A stretch of DNA of 64,000 nucleotides from Deltaproteobacteria bacterium UBA2409 (GCA_002343185.1 DDRT01000001.1:49304-113303), one strand, 5' to 3'; numbered from the stretch's first letter, positions 8,457 through 16,441 are shown. Translations and numbers: made by a program. Notes: a model not told the origin generated them from the letters alone.

Positions 8457-9111
8457 AACAAATCCTAAGGATAATTTGGCAGGAGCCGCTATTTTTTGGA
8501 ATGGAGGCTCAACATCAAACATGCTAGTCGACCGTTTTAGCATTAGCGAAGGAACTACTCTTACTGAGGCATCAGTTCTAGCAAATCTAAGAACAAGTGG
8601 TGGTACTTATCGAGATGTAAATGATCCCGTTTGGCAAACTTTTAGAATAAATTTATATAAAGATGTTGGTGGTGTTCCTGAAAATATCTTCACACCTTCA
8701 TTCTCTATAGCGGTTAACTCAAGCAAAATTCTGTCGATCTCTCAAACTAATATAAGAGATGATATGGGACAATTTTTCTACAAAATGCGATTTGAGCTAA
8801 ATCAAGATCTAACAACCCCTGGAACTTATTATATGGGTATAGCATTCGATGCAACGCAACATAGCGGATCTGCGCTCCCGTCTTTGCGAATTAATGCAAA
8901 TGATCTAGTTCCATTAAATGATCCGAATATGGGCATGTTTGCTAATAGCAGCAATCAAACATGGCGAGGTCTTCAATACCCAGGCACTAATGATTATTTC
9001 GATCCTAACTATGGACTTGAAGCTGTTCCGGAACCTGGAACTTTTATGGTAGCTGTTGTTGCTTTAGGTGCTTATGCAGCTCAGAGGGTTAAAAAAGCTT
9101 TTAGCCGTTAA
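8260..9111 (+). CDS. PEP-CTERM surface protein A
   Basis: 283 residues. An unusual 35-residue polar N-extension precedes a signal segment 'RRIGAMALIGAGLLAPKDAEA'. A beta-rich exported domain of about 190 residues follows, then a C-terminal sorting signal: 'VPEPGTFMVAVVALGAYAAQ' and a basic end (RVKKAFSR). PEP-CTERM tails are known to be recognised by exosortase (EpsH) in exopolysaccharide-forming Gram-negatives; no exosortase gene is in this window. The start is fixed by the conserved leader. It is a paralogue of the next PEP-CTERM gene: same first 65 residues, then only moderate identity. Its stop overlaps the converging pilin fragment by 3 nt. Confidence 0.85.
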   Translation: MERQVTTTEQPNLEGAKIGKDGTLNVASLSPSQQQTLRRIGAMALIGAGLLAPKDAEAVTLIQLNETNPKDNLAGAAIFWNGGSTSNMLVDRFSISEGTTLTEASVLANLRTSGGTYRDVNDPVWQTFRINLYKDVGGVPENIFTPSFSIAVNSSKILSISQTNIRDDMGQFFYKMRFELNQDLTTPGTYYMGIAFDATQHSGSALPSLRINANDLVPLNDPNMGMFANSSNQTWRGLQYPGTNDYFDPNYGLEAVPEPGTFMVAVVALGAYAAQRVKKAFSR

Positions 9112-9265
9112 TACCATACAGATGTATCAAATCCGCCAGAGCGGTCAATACAGTCTGGTTTGCCATCTACGTTGTTCTCAACCCATTCAAATGCAGATGG
9201 ATCCCCATCCGACACTATAGCCCCAGTAACCACGCAAAATGACGTGGTAAAGTTCAAATCTTCTA
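9108..9265 (-). pseudogene. Flp-pilin 3' fragment (start-less copy, possible silent cassette)
   Basis: The reverse strand reads FCVVTGAIVSDG, then a diverged tail ending in TSVWY and a stop at 9108. This matches the C-terminal half of the intact pilin at 10231-10494. Bases 9204-9241 are identical to 10324-10361 (38 bp), while the sequences on either side differ. The hydrophobic N-terminal pilin helix and start codon are absent, and upstream the frame meets a stop near 9308. It converges on PEP-CTERM A exactly as the intact pilin converges on PEP-CTERM B, so the duplicated unit was PEP-CTERM plus pilin. The rest of 9112-9370 contains only this and the leader cassette. Confidence 0.8.
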
Positions 9266-9320
9266 AATTATTAGGATACAAACAGCACCTAGACCCTAAT
9301 AACTCTTATCAGTATTTAGT

Positions 9321-9567
9321 TGAGTAGGGTTTCTTAACCACGTATACTCAGCCCTTGGAGAAGTTAAGTTATGGAAAGACAAGTCACTACTACAGAACAG
9401 CCTAATCTTGAAGGTGCCAAAATCGGGAAAGACGGCACATTAAATGTAGCGAGCCTCTCACCAAGTCAGCAGCAAACTCTAAGAAGAATTGGTGCCATGG
9501 CACTTATCGGCGCTGGTCTCTTAGCTCCTAAAGATGCTGAAGCGGTTACGCTTATTCAGCTAAATGA
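9321..9567 (+). repeat. 247-bp leader cassette, copy 2
   Basis: Second copy of the block at 8210-8456, displaced by 1111 bp and identical throughout. It includes the 5' leader and the first 65 codons of PEP-CTERM B. Confidence 0.9.
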
Positions 9568-10234
9568 TAATGGCTTAAATGGACTAAGAGGTGTTGCATC
9601 TTTTTGGAACGGAGCATCAGGCAGTGCGATGGCAGTTGAGAAGTTTCAGATCGACTCACCTACAGTTCTTACTGAAGCTAGTGCTTTAGCAAATTTAAGA
9701 GTTGGACTAAGCAACTACGGAAAACCAATCACTGACCCTCAGTGGCAAACATTTAGAGTTTTAATTTATAAAGATGTAAATGGTGTTCCAGAAAATTGGC
9801 TTCAACCATCATACCAGATTGCAGTTAACTCAAGCATGCTGCAGTTAACTCCTACTAGCATTGTAGACAATAACAATCAGATCTTTTACAAAGCTCAGAT
9901 GTCGATTAACCAATTAATCGATCAACCAGGAACTTATCATTTAGGGATAGCTTTTGATGCAACACAGCATTCAGGATCTGCTCTTCCTGGTTTCAACACT
10001 AATATAGAAAGTTTGAATCCATTAGGACACCCTGATAATAGCCTATTCACGTCGAATGGCACTTGGAGTCAACTTCAATATCCTTCAACTGATCAGTATG
10101 TAAACATTAACTATGGCCTAAAAGGTCAACCAGTTCCTGAGCCAGGAACCATAACTGTTGCTTTAGTTGGTCTTGGTGCTATCGCTGCAAGGAAAATCAA
10201 AAGTTCAATTGCTAGAGGCTTAGGTAGGGATTAA
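9371..10234 (+). CDS. PEP-CTERM surface protein B
   Basis: 287 residues, tandem paralogue of the PEP-CTERM gene 1.1 kb upstream. The first 65 residues are identical to it. The mature part shares blocks such as 'FDATQHSGSALP' and 'WQTFR' but is otherwise diverged. The sorting tail is 'PVPEPGTITVALVGLGAIAA' followed by a basic end (RKIKSSIARG). By analogy with the family it would be exported, processed by an exosortase and displayed or released at the surface. Its 3' end overlaps the converging pilin gene by 4 nt. Confidence 0.85.
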   Translation: MERQVTTTEQPNLEGAKIGKDGTLNVASLSPSQQQTLRRIGAMALIGAGLLAPKDAEAVTLIQLNDNGLNGLRGVASFWNGASGSAMAVEKFQIDSPTVLTEASALANLRVGLSNYGKPITDPQWQTFRVLIYKDVNGVPENWLQPSYQIAVNSSMLQLTPTSIVDNNNQIFYKAQMSINQLIDQPGTYHLGIAFDATQHSGSALPGFNTNIESLNPLGHPDNSLFTSNGTWSQLQYPSTDQYVNINYGLKGQPVPEPGTITVALVGLGAIAARKIKSSIARGLGRD

Positions 10235-10494
10235 TACCAAACTGAACCGCCAAAACCCCCAACTTCTTGACAATCTGGTCTTCCACTACCATCGTCCGGA
10301 AGCCAGTTATAAGCGTTAGCATTCCCATCCGACACTATAGCCCCAGTAACCACGCAAAATGGTCTGGTAACGTTTACACCCAAAACGCGCACCCCTCCAA
10401 TAGCCAAAATAGCAATCAGGCTTACTAAAAGTGAATACTCAACCAAAGAGGCACCGCGCTCTTTCATAGCAGTTCTATTAACGACATAATCCAT
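10231..10494 (-). CDS. Flp-type pilin
   Basis: 87 residues. A short leader ends in KERG, followed by the class IVb pilin N-terminus 'ASLVEYSLLVSLIAILAIGG' with the typical E-Y pair after the processing glycine. A prepilin peptidase would cut after that Gly, and the helix would pack into the tight-adherence (Flp) pilus. The C-terminal part has two Cys (CVVTGAIVSDG and DCQEVGG) that could form a disulfide. ATG at 10494 gives a 14-residue leader; an internal ATG (MKERG) is also possible. cpaB, another Flp-pilus gene, lies 5 kb away on the same strand. Confidence 0.85.
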   Translation of the reverse strand: MDYVVNRTAMKERGASLVEYSLLVSLIAILAIGGVRVLGVNVTRPFCVVTGAIVSDGNANAYNWLPDDGSGRPDCQEVGGFGGSVWY

Positions 10495-10610
10495 ACAGTT
10501 CTTTAACTATACCCCCTACGCGAATCTCTTATTTTAGAGATTTGCTTCAAGGAAAGTGAAACTATATTAACTTACTTTGCCTTAAGCTAAGGCTATCGTA
10601 AGATCCTGAA

Positions 10611-11345
10611 ATGATTAATAAGCGACTCCTTTTGATGGCTGTAGTGAGTGCTGCATTTGTTGTTCTAATTGGAATATTTGCTTTCGGACTTGTAAGTCGA
10701 AAAAACAAAGCTCATCAATTTGAAACAGTAACTATTAATTCTATTATTTCGAATCTTTCTTTAACAGAAACTGGATCTCTTAAGGTCAGTGAAGAGCTTT
10801 TTGGGGTAGCTAGAGGAAAAAATATAAAAGGTATTATCAGATTTTTTCCTGGGACATTACCTGTAAAATCAGGTATCGTCGCACCTAAAATTTTAAACCT
10901 AACAGGTCTTAATACAAACACCTTTGAGCCTTTGTTTTTAAAGGAAGAGCCCTCAAAAGATAAAAACTCCCTTAAAATTGGTTTGGCAGAAGACAAACCC
11001 CTTAGTGGCAATTTTTCCTTTAGACTTGATTATGAGCTAGACGGATTAGTATTGAATACAGCTAGTGGAAGATATCTTTTCTTTAAACAAATATGGAATC
11101 ATTCAACATCTATTGGAAAAGCAAGTGTTACTTTAAATCTGAATCACTTTGATGTGTCAGCTTTAAAAGCATGGATAGATCTAAATGAATATATCCAAGT
11201 TAGAGCAGGTGAGGCGCAAGCATATCTTCCTAAGTCAGATGAATCCTCTGTGCTAGTTAATATAGAAGGTAATGAAGCAAAGGTAATAAGCACAAGGAGA
11301 CTGGCTCCTTTTGAATCTATCTCTATAATGGTTCCTCTTTTATGA
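10611..11345 (+). CDS. Membrane-anchored beta protein, paralogue 1 (DUF2207-like ectodomain)
   Basis: 244 residues. One N-terminal membrane helix (about 6-27) is followed by an extracytoplasmic, beta-rich domain containing 'SLKVSEELFGVARG' and ending 'STRRLAPFESISIMVPLL'. The motif order (signal-like helix, V-x-E-E, late R-R-L-x-P) weakly resembles the ectodomain of DUF2207 proteins, but I do not claim membership. A paralogue lies at 13850-14590 with the same ending (RRLKPLESLAVIITLP). It is translationally coupled to the glycosyltransferase by a 4-nt ATGA overlap. Function unknown; the context suggests a role in surface display or pilus/glycan assembly. Confidence 0.7.
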   Translation: MINKRLLLMAVVSAAFVVLIGIFAFGLVSRKNKAHQFETVTINSIISNLSLTETGSLKVSEELFGVARGKNIKGIIRFFPGTLPVKSGIVAPKILNLTGLNTNTFEPLFLKEEPSKDKNSLKIGLAEDKPLSGNFSFRLDYELDGLVLNTASGRYLFFKQIWNHSTSIGKASVTLNLNHFDVSALKAWIDLNEYIQVRAGEAQAYLPKSDESSVLVNIEGNEAKVISTRRLAPFESISIMVPLL

Positions 11346-12841
11346 TCTTACAGATAATACCTCCCAATAGTGGGTTTGATATAAATTACAGGGCTATCTG
11401 GCCATCAAAAAAGGTGAATTTTCAATTTCTAAATGTAAATGAAAACTCAGAGGCCTCTTTTGAGTTAAGCGAAATTGCATCTATTCTCTACCTTTTTAAT
11501 CCACTAAATCTCGAATACCTCTCGATATTAAAAAGACGAAAATTGCTTGGCCTTCCTACAATAATCGAATACACAGATAACTTTCTTGAGCTGCCTCTTT
11601 GGAACCCTGCAAGAGCAACTTATGGAACAAGAAAAGGTAAGAGCATTTTTAGAAAATTTATTAAAGAAGCTACGGTAGTTACTACTACATCTGTAGGGTT
11701 TAAAGAGTATCTCGATAAGGAATTTACACTTGATGCAGTGCTTCTTAAAAATCAACTACCTGAAAACCCTCCTCCGATTAAAGAAAAATCTAAAGAGATC
11801 TGTTGGGGAGGATCTACCGGACATATGGGAGATTTAAGAGATTTTTTACCTATTCTGAATGAACTAAACAATCGCTTTAACTTTGAAATAATGGGCGATC
11901 CTTCATTTAGTCTAATTGCTCCGGAACTCTCTTTTACACCAGGTAAACCATATCAAGAATATTTAAACTGGTTAAGTGATTTTAAAATTGGCGTTATCCC
12001 TTTGACCTTAAATCCTTACAATAGATCAAGAAGCGACATTAAAGCAGTAGAGATGTTAAGTAGAGGAGTGGTTCCAATATGTCCCGAAGGGCCAGTGTAT
12101 CAGGATATACCAACTCCTAAATATAAAAATCCTCAAGATATTGTACAAATAGCGACTAAATTGCTTAAGGACTCTGAAACATTAAATAAGTACAGTGAAC
12201 TTGGGCTAAGTTATGTTTTACAGAATCGAGTAGATGAGAAAGAAAGAGAAAAGTTTTTTAGTTCTTTTAACTGTGAGTTTAAGGATGTTGAGCCATATAA
12301 TGATACTCCACTTCCATTAGGAAAGCTTTCCCGCTTACTCGAAGCAATCTCTGAGGCACCCGAAAGTAGGGTTAGTTTAATTGAGGAATATCTATCACTT
12401 TACCCTGATTCCCTTGAGGGAAGGCTTATGTATCTAAAAGCTCTAGAAGAAGATGAAGTCCGATTTACTGAAGAATTTGAGAATATTGATCGTGAATTTC
12501 CGGATGAGCTGAGACATTTATCTTTTAAGAACAAACTAGAACTTTTAGAGCGCCTTGAAAAGCTAAGTAAAATTGAGCGAGCTGAAGTTTTATATCAATT
12601 TAAAGATCTGTTTCTTGGGGTAACTGATATAGATATCCTAAAAAGAGCTGTTAAGGTATTCGGATCAATTCATGGGGCAAGGCTAATCTTTGAACTTGCA
12701 AACAATCTTCAAAAGCAAGGTGAGAGTGAAGAAGCAAAGGTACTTTATAAACAGCTTTATTCAATTGCACTTAGTTTTTATCCTATTCTTCCAGTAGGTT
12801 TCCCAAATTTTCAGCTTATCACCTGTCTTGCTAAAGACTAA
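11342..12841 (+). CDS. GT-B type glycosyltransferase with helical C-terminal extension
   Basis: 499 residues. The first 300 resemble GT4-like enzymes: the C-terminal Rossmann half starts at 'KEICWGGSTGHMGDLRDF', and the donor-binding region 'YNRSRSDIKAVEMLSRGVVPI' contains the K-x-x-E-type motif. Residues about 320-499 are Glu/Leu-rich and helical, similar to a repeat (TPR-like) scaffold, though no clean TPR consensus is visible. There is no signal peptide, so it is cytoplasmic. It is coupled to the membrane-anchored protein upstream. Likely job: adding sugar to a surface glycan or to proteins of this locus; donor and acceptor unknown. A copy of its last 34 bases is found at 14623-14656. Confidence 0.75.
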   Translation: MILQIIPPNSGFDINYRAIWPSKKVNFQFLNVNENSEASFELSEIASILYLFNPLNLEYLSILKRRKLLGLPTIIEYTDNFLELPLWNPARATYGTRKGKSIFRKFIKEATVVTTTSVGFKEYLDKEFTLDAVLLKNQLPENPPPIKEKSKEICWGGSTGHMGDLRDFLPILNELNNRFNFEIMGDPSFSLIAPELSFTPGKPYQEYLNWLSDFKIGVIPLTLNPYNRSRSDIKAVEMLSRGVVPICPEGPVYQDIPTPKYKNPQDIVQIATKLLKDSETLNKYSELGLSYVLQNRVDEKEREKFFSSFNCEFKDVEPYNDTPLPLGKLSRLLEAISEAPESRVSLIEEYLSLYPDSLEGRLMYLKALEEDEVRFTEEFENIDREFPDELRHLSFKNKLELLERLEKLSKIERAEVLYQFKDLFLGVTDIDILKRAVKVFGSIHGARLIFELANNLQKQGESEEAKVLYKQLYSIALSFYPILPVGFPNFQLITCLAKD

Positions 12842-12913
12842 CTCTACTCGACCATATTCTTGAGTAAGATTTTTTTTAGAGTATATTTAATTTAAGATTA
12901 ATAAAGGATTATT

Positions 12914-13810
12914 ATGAATATTCAACAAGTTATGGATTCTAAAGCTGGGCTACCAAAGGTAGGGGAGCTTAGTTTTGGTGATCTTCCCTCTAAATTTCAA
13001 TCTGGGATGGAGAGAATAGCAGGAGAAGTCAAAGAAAAACTAGGTGTATTAATCGATCCTTCAAATTGGAGCTATAGAACTACAAGAAATAGATTAATTG
13101 CGGTTGGAGCTATTACTACAATCAGCGCAGCCGCTTCTTCACAAATTTTTAACTATGCGGATCCCAATCTTGTCTCGGGCAATTCTGATGCTTGGGCAAG
13201 CTCATTTTCCGGGAATAGCCAAAATAAAAATTCTGCTATAAATCAATATACACTTGATGGACCTTCTCGGATTGGAGATAGTGCTTTTCTTGTAATAAGA
13301 ACCAACACCCTAACGAGTGGAGACCCGTTGGATCCAAATTTCGCTCCAAACTTCCAGTTTGGTATTTGGCAGAAAACAAATGGTAGCTTCCCACTTTCTC
13401 AGAACCCAACCCATCTTATAAGCTTAGACCTAGGGCAGTTGACTAGTGTTAATACAGGTAAAACTATTGCTGGTTTTCAGGTCTGGAAGTTATCTGTTCC
13501 GGAATCTGCACTCCAATTTAACCCAGAACTAAATGGAACCATTGGATTCGGGCTCAGAGGCTTTTTCAATGCGGCAGGCGCTCACTCTCCGTATGCCGTT
13601 ACTGTTGGCGCGGATTTGCAAGATCAGATCTCTTGGGGATCTAGGCTAAGCTGGGATGGTCAATTTAGACAGGACATGGGGCATCATCCAACTCAGACTG
13701 CATTTGGCCAAGACGTGCGCTTTAATCCAGTTCCCGAACCTGGAACTATCGTAGGGGCTGGCGCTGCAATGGCTGCTTACTTATTCCGCCGCCGAAGAAA
13801 AGAAGATTAG
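12914..13810 (+). CDS. PEP-CTERM surface protein C
   Basis: 298 residues. Starts with a long polar N-extension (about 55 residues), then a hydrophobic export segment 'LIAVGAITTISAAASSQIF', an exported Ser/Asn-rich domain and a sorting tail 'VPEPGTIVGAGAAMAAYLFR' ending RRRRKED. The N-terminus is unrelated in sequence to PEP-CTERM A and B, but the plan (long polar extension before the signal helix) is the same. It is followed 39 nt later by the second DUF2207-like paralogue, mirroring the order at 9371-11345. ATG at 12914 follows 'ataaaggattatt', a weak Shine-Dalgarno. Confidence 0.83.
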   Translation: MNIQQVMDSKAGLPKVGELSFGDLPSKFQSGMERIAGEVKEKLGVLIDPSNWSYRTTRNRLIAVGAITTISAAASSQIFNYADPNLVSGNSDAWASSFSGNSQNKNSAINQYTLDGPSRIGDSAFLVIRTNTLTSGDPLDPNFAPNFQFGIWQKTNGSFPLSQNPTHLISLDLGQLTSVNTGKTIAGFQVWKLSVPESALQFNPELNGTIGFGLRGFFNAAGAHSPYAVTVGADLQDQISWGSRLSWDGQFRQDMGHHPTQTAFGQDVRFNPVPEPGTIVGAGAAMAAYLFRRRRKED

Positions 13811-13849
13811 TTGTTTCTTGTCTAGCTTTACTCGGGTACTCTTTTATAG

Positions 13850-14590
13850 ATGAGGGTAGAGTCAGCCAGAAAATTGGCAATTGCTGTTTTTTCATTGGCA
13901 TTATTTATAGGTTTAATATCATTTTTAAAAATTGGCTTTTTTAGCTCTGTAGACATACAAAATAAATCCGCAGAAAGACTCGTAATAAACTCTCTAGTTT
14001 CAACTTTAGAATTTCGAGATCCTACAGTTCAAATAAGCGAGGAGATCTCTTTTCAGGTTTTAAAACCAATAAAAGGTCTATCAAAAACTACCCCTGAGTT
14101 TTGGCTTAATCCACTAGGGGTATTATACCCATCTTTTGAAAACCCTTCAGCTCTTTGGGTAAATACATTTAAAGATCTAGAGGTTTCTATAGAAGACAAG
14201 GTAATAAAATATGGACTTTCTGAAGACTCATTCCCAGAAGGGGAGCAGATTGTAAGATTAGATTATCAATTGAACGGGATCGTAATAGATAACTCCAAAA
14301 TTTACTTCAGGCAAAATTCTGAATTTCCGGCATATATCAATCAGAGTAAAATATTAGTTTCTAAAAAGAATGGCTTTAACATATCCATAGATAATATTAA
14401 TGCCTTCATCGAAACAGATAAGTTTATTCAAATGGTTGGAATTGCGCCTAATGGAGACAAAATAGAGGCACCACTTCCTGAACCTGAACAATCTGTATCG
14501 GTGACTGAGAACGAAGATGGTATTTCTATTCAATCTATGAGGCGCTTAAAGCCCCTTGAATCTTTGGCTGTAATAATTACTCTACCTTGA
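13850..14590 (+). CDS. Membrane-anchored beta protein, paralogue 2
   Basis: 246 residues. N-terminal membrane helix (about 8-27), then a beta-rich extracytoplasmic domain. It shares landmarks with the protein at 10611-11345: 'INSLVSTLEF' against 'INSIISNLSL', a V-x-x-S-E-E segment, and the end 'SMRRLKPLESLAVIITLP'. Overall identity is low, so the duplication is old or fast-evolving. A remnant of the glycosyltransferase 3' end lies immediately downstream, which suggests that this copy once also had a glycosyltransferase partner. Function unknown. Confidence 0.7.
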   Translation: MRVESARKLAIAVFSLALFIGLISFLKIGFFSSVDIQNKSAERLVINSLVSTLEFRDPTVQISEEISFQVLKPIKGLSKTTPEFWLNPLGVLYPSFENPSALWVNTFKDLEVSIEDKVIKYGLSEDSFPEGEQIVRLDYQLNGIVIDNSKIYFRQNSEFPAYINQSKILVSKKNGFNISIDNINAFIETDKFIQMVGIAPNGDKIEAPLPEPEQSVSVTENEDGISIQSMRRLKPLESLAVIITLP

Positions 14591-14622
14591 TTTGTAATCT
14601 GAGCACTTCAAGTCTATGCAAA

Positions 14623-14656
14623 CTTATCACCTGTTTTGCTAAAGACTAACTCTACT
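14623..14656 (+). pseudogene. Scar: last 34 bases of the glycosyltransferase gene
   Basis: Matches 12815-12848 at 33 of 34 positions, including the stop codon of the glycosyltransferase gene and a few bases after it. With the block it brackets (PEP-CTERM C plus paralogue 2) it forms a direct repeat about 1.8 kb apart, the footprint of a tandem duplication or insertion. Confidence 0.8.
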
Positions 14657-14666
14657 AGGCCGGCAC

Positions 14667-14710
14667 ACTAGCCCACCTTTACCATCACAAGGAACTATCA
14701 ATTCTTTATT
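14667..14710 (-). pseudogene. Scar: 3' end of cpaB
   Basis: Bases 14667-14698 are identical to 15371-15402 inside the 3' end of cpaB and encode the same reading (IVPCDGKGGLV) on the reverse strand. Together with the adjacent glycosyltransferase scar it preserves what looks like an ancestral convergent junction between the two genes. Confidence 0.8.
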
Positions 14711-14760
14711 TAAAAACAGAGGTTCTTGGTGGCTGTTACCTGATTTTAGTATTGAGACTT

Positions 14761-14912
14761 GTATACCCAAACACAGGGAGTTTTCCCGTGTTTAAAACTT
14801 CATGTGTTTGGGGATAAGCACCGTTTTCGCCAGAAAACGGGCCAGAAACATCATATACCAAAGCGGTAGAGAGTTTTGCCGAATGGCAAAACTCGATATC
14901 GCTTGGTATACA
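14761..14912. repeat. Cluster of four inverted repeats (REP-like)
   Basis: Successive hairpins: outer arms CCCAAACACA/TGTGTTTGGG (14766-14812) with an inner GGGA-GTTT-TCCC; CGTTTTC-GCCA-GAAAACG (14822-14839); and a long imperfect palindrome from TATACCAAAGCG to CGCTTGGTATA with inner arms GAGTTTTGCC/GGCAAAACTC (about 14854-14911). The segment 14822-14862, read on the minus strand, is a relative of the elements at 31637-31677 and 31743-31783. None of the hairpins is followed by a T-run, so they are not simple terminators. Confidence 0.75.
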
Positions 14913-14957
14913 AAGTTTCAGTATTTTGCGCAGGTCTATTCTGTTATAATTACCTAA

Positions 14958-15167
14958 GTGGACAGGAGTAAATTATTTACTAAAAAGGGGCTTCTTTCTG
15001 AAAAGGATAAAGCTGAAGATTACGCTGAGTGGAATGCTTTAGGCGATGAGGCTAAATTTAAAGCCGCTTGGGAACTTGTCACAACCGCATACATAATTCA
15101 GGGAAGAGACTTAAATGAACTCAGATTTCAAAGATCTGTTACGAATATTGAACGAGGTCGGTTCTAG
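14958..15167 (+). CDS. Small protein paired with a nucleotidyltransferase gene
   Basis: 69 residues from a GTG start, charged and helical, ending 'NELRFQRSVTNIERGRF'. Its 3' end overlaps the nucleotidyltransferase remnant by 53 nt in another frame. I recall similar short proteins encoded just upstream of nucleotidyltransferases of the MNT/DUF6036 kind, which can be toxin-antitoxin-like pairs, but I cannot verify this from the sequence. As the downstream partner is broken, this gene may be a relic. Confidence 0.5.
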   Translation: MDRSKLFTKKGLLSEKDKAEDYAEWNALGDEAKFKAAWELVTTAYIIQGRDLNELRFQRSVTNIERGRF

Positions 15168-15340
15168 GTTCCTCGTTGTCGGCGGATATGAAGTCATTCG
15201 ATAGTAAAGAAGTATCAAGTGTGGGTGATATTTCGATTCCTTTTATTTCACGGGAAGATCTGATTAATGCTAAGCTTGCTGCGGGTCGTCCCCAAGATTT
15301 ATTTGATGCAGCAGCGTTGACAAAATCAAAGCTAAAATGA
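15115..15340 (+). pseudogene. Nucleotidyltransferase remnant with internal deletion
   Basis: From ATG at 15115 the frame gives 29 residues typical of the N-terminus of small nucleotidyltransferases, ending RFLVVGGYEVIR, then TAG at 15202. In a different frame, 15188-15340 encodes a typical C-terminus of the same family ('ISREDLINAKLAAGRPQDL' then DAAAL). The catalytic G-S/D-x-D part that should lie between is missing. The gene has lost its middle and shifted frame, so it is non-functional. Confidence 0.75.
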
Positions 15341-15357
15341 AATAACTTTATCTTCTC

Positions 15358-16251
15358 TTACTCGACCGGTACTAGCCCACCTTTACCATCACAAGGAACT
15401 ATGAACTCTTTATCTCCGATTCTCATTGTTCCTGCTTGGCAATCAACAGAGCCAGATTTTTTAGGCGCTGCCCCAGGATCCATAATTTTTCCTTGAGTAA
15501 CTGAATCAACTTCTGGTGCTTTATCATCACTTGCATCACGCATAATAAGCCCTAGTCTACCAAGCTGTTTAGCTGTCTGGATCGACAGTGCTTCTTCAGG
15601 TGTTACTTCAAGTGTAATTGTACTTTTTGAAGCAACTCTTATAGCAGCGCCTGCCTGTGGGCGCCCCTGTGTCATATCACCACCAAAAGATAATACTCTT
15701 GCATTTGGAACAAGCACTCTTGTTGCAAGCTGCTTGTCATTCATATAAGTCAAAGTCACATCAACTCTTGTTCCTGGTCTTGCGTACCCTTCAATTGAAG
15801 CAGTCTCATCAACTTCAATTGTAATTGCTCTCATTCCAGGTGTTAAGGGAAGGGAAACCGTAACAGGTTCATTAGATATTGAATTTGTAGTTATAGGAGT
15901 GCCTGGCTCAAGAGCTTCTCTAGCATATTTATCTTTTAGTTGAGCAAGATCTCTTACTGCACCTTCAGGGATCTGATTTCTTGGCCAAACAACTTCCTTA
16001 AATCTAACATCCGTTAACTTTGCTCCAACTCGTACGGGTCTTTCAGGAGCATAAAGTGTTACTGTTGCAGACTCTGGCTGAAGAAGCTTTTGGGTTTCTT
16101 CTTTTGGTTTTTCATCTTTAGATTTAATTGAAAAAACAGCCCCAACCACCACCAACAAGGATAGAAAAGCACCACCAGCTGCGATTAAAAGAAACTTCTC
16201 TCGATCAGAATTTCCGGAGAACCCACCCTTTTTGTTGAAGTAATCGCTCAT
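15358..16251 (-). CDS. cpaB: Flp pilus assembly protein CpaB
   Basis: 297 residues. One N-terminal membrane helix (about 20-42) precedes a periplasmic SAF/RcpC domain: 'VRVGAKLTDVRFKEVVWP', 'EPGTPITTNSI', 'MRAITIEVDETASIEGYARP' and 'VDVTLTYMND' are family hallmarks. CpaB/RcpC is a periplasmic component of the tight-adherence pilus apparatus. Two Cys near the C-terminus (VDCQAG, VPCDGKG) may form a disulfide. The intact Flp pilin lies 5 kb upstream in map order on the same strand; the rest of the pilus machinery is outside the window. Its 3' end is duplicated at 14667-14710. Confidence 0.9.
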   Translation of the reverse strand: MSDYFNKKGGFSGNSDREKFLLIAAGGAFLSLLVVVGAVFSIKSKDEKPKEETQKLLQPESATVTLYAPERPVRVGAKLTDVRFKEVVWPRNQIPEGAVRDLAQLKDKYAREALEPGTPITTNSISNEPVTVSLPLTPGMRAITIEVDETASIEGYARPGTRVDVTLTYMNDKQLATRVLVPNARVLSFGGDMTQGRPQAGAAIRVASKSTITLEVTPEEALSIQTAKQLGRLGLIMRDASDDKAPEVDSVTQGKIMDPGAAPKKSGSVDCQAGTMRIGDKEFIVPCDGKGGLVPVE

Positions 16252-16441
16252 AACTCGTCTATCGGTGAAAATACCTAAAAGATTTATACCTTTACACTAG
16301 TGTATAGGGTTTTTTATTAGAGAACGAGCCAAAAAACGATTATTACTGATAGCTTAACCCCTAAAGGAGATAGAAACATTTATCAATAACACTGTTATGG
16401 AGGGTGTGTTTCATTTTCTTTTATGCCATAAACTAACACTT

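Larger units (their letters stand above)
14591..14957. other. Intergenic region of scars and palindromes
   Basis: No gene here. In order it holds a copy of the glycosyltransferase 3' end (14623-14656), a copy of the cpaB 3' end (14667-14710) and a cluster of inverted repeats (14761-14912). The last 40 bases would carry the start region of the small gene at 14958. Confidence 0.8.
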
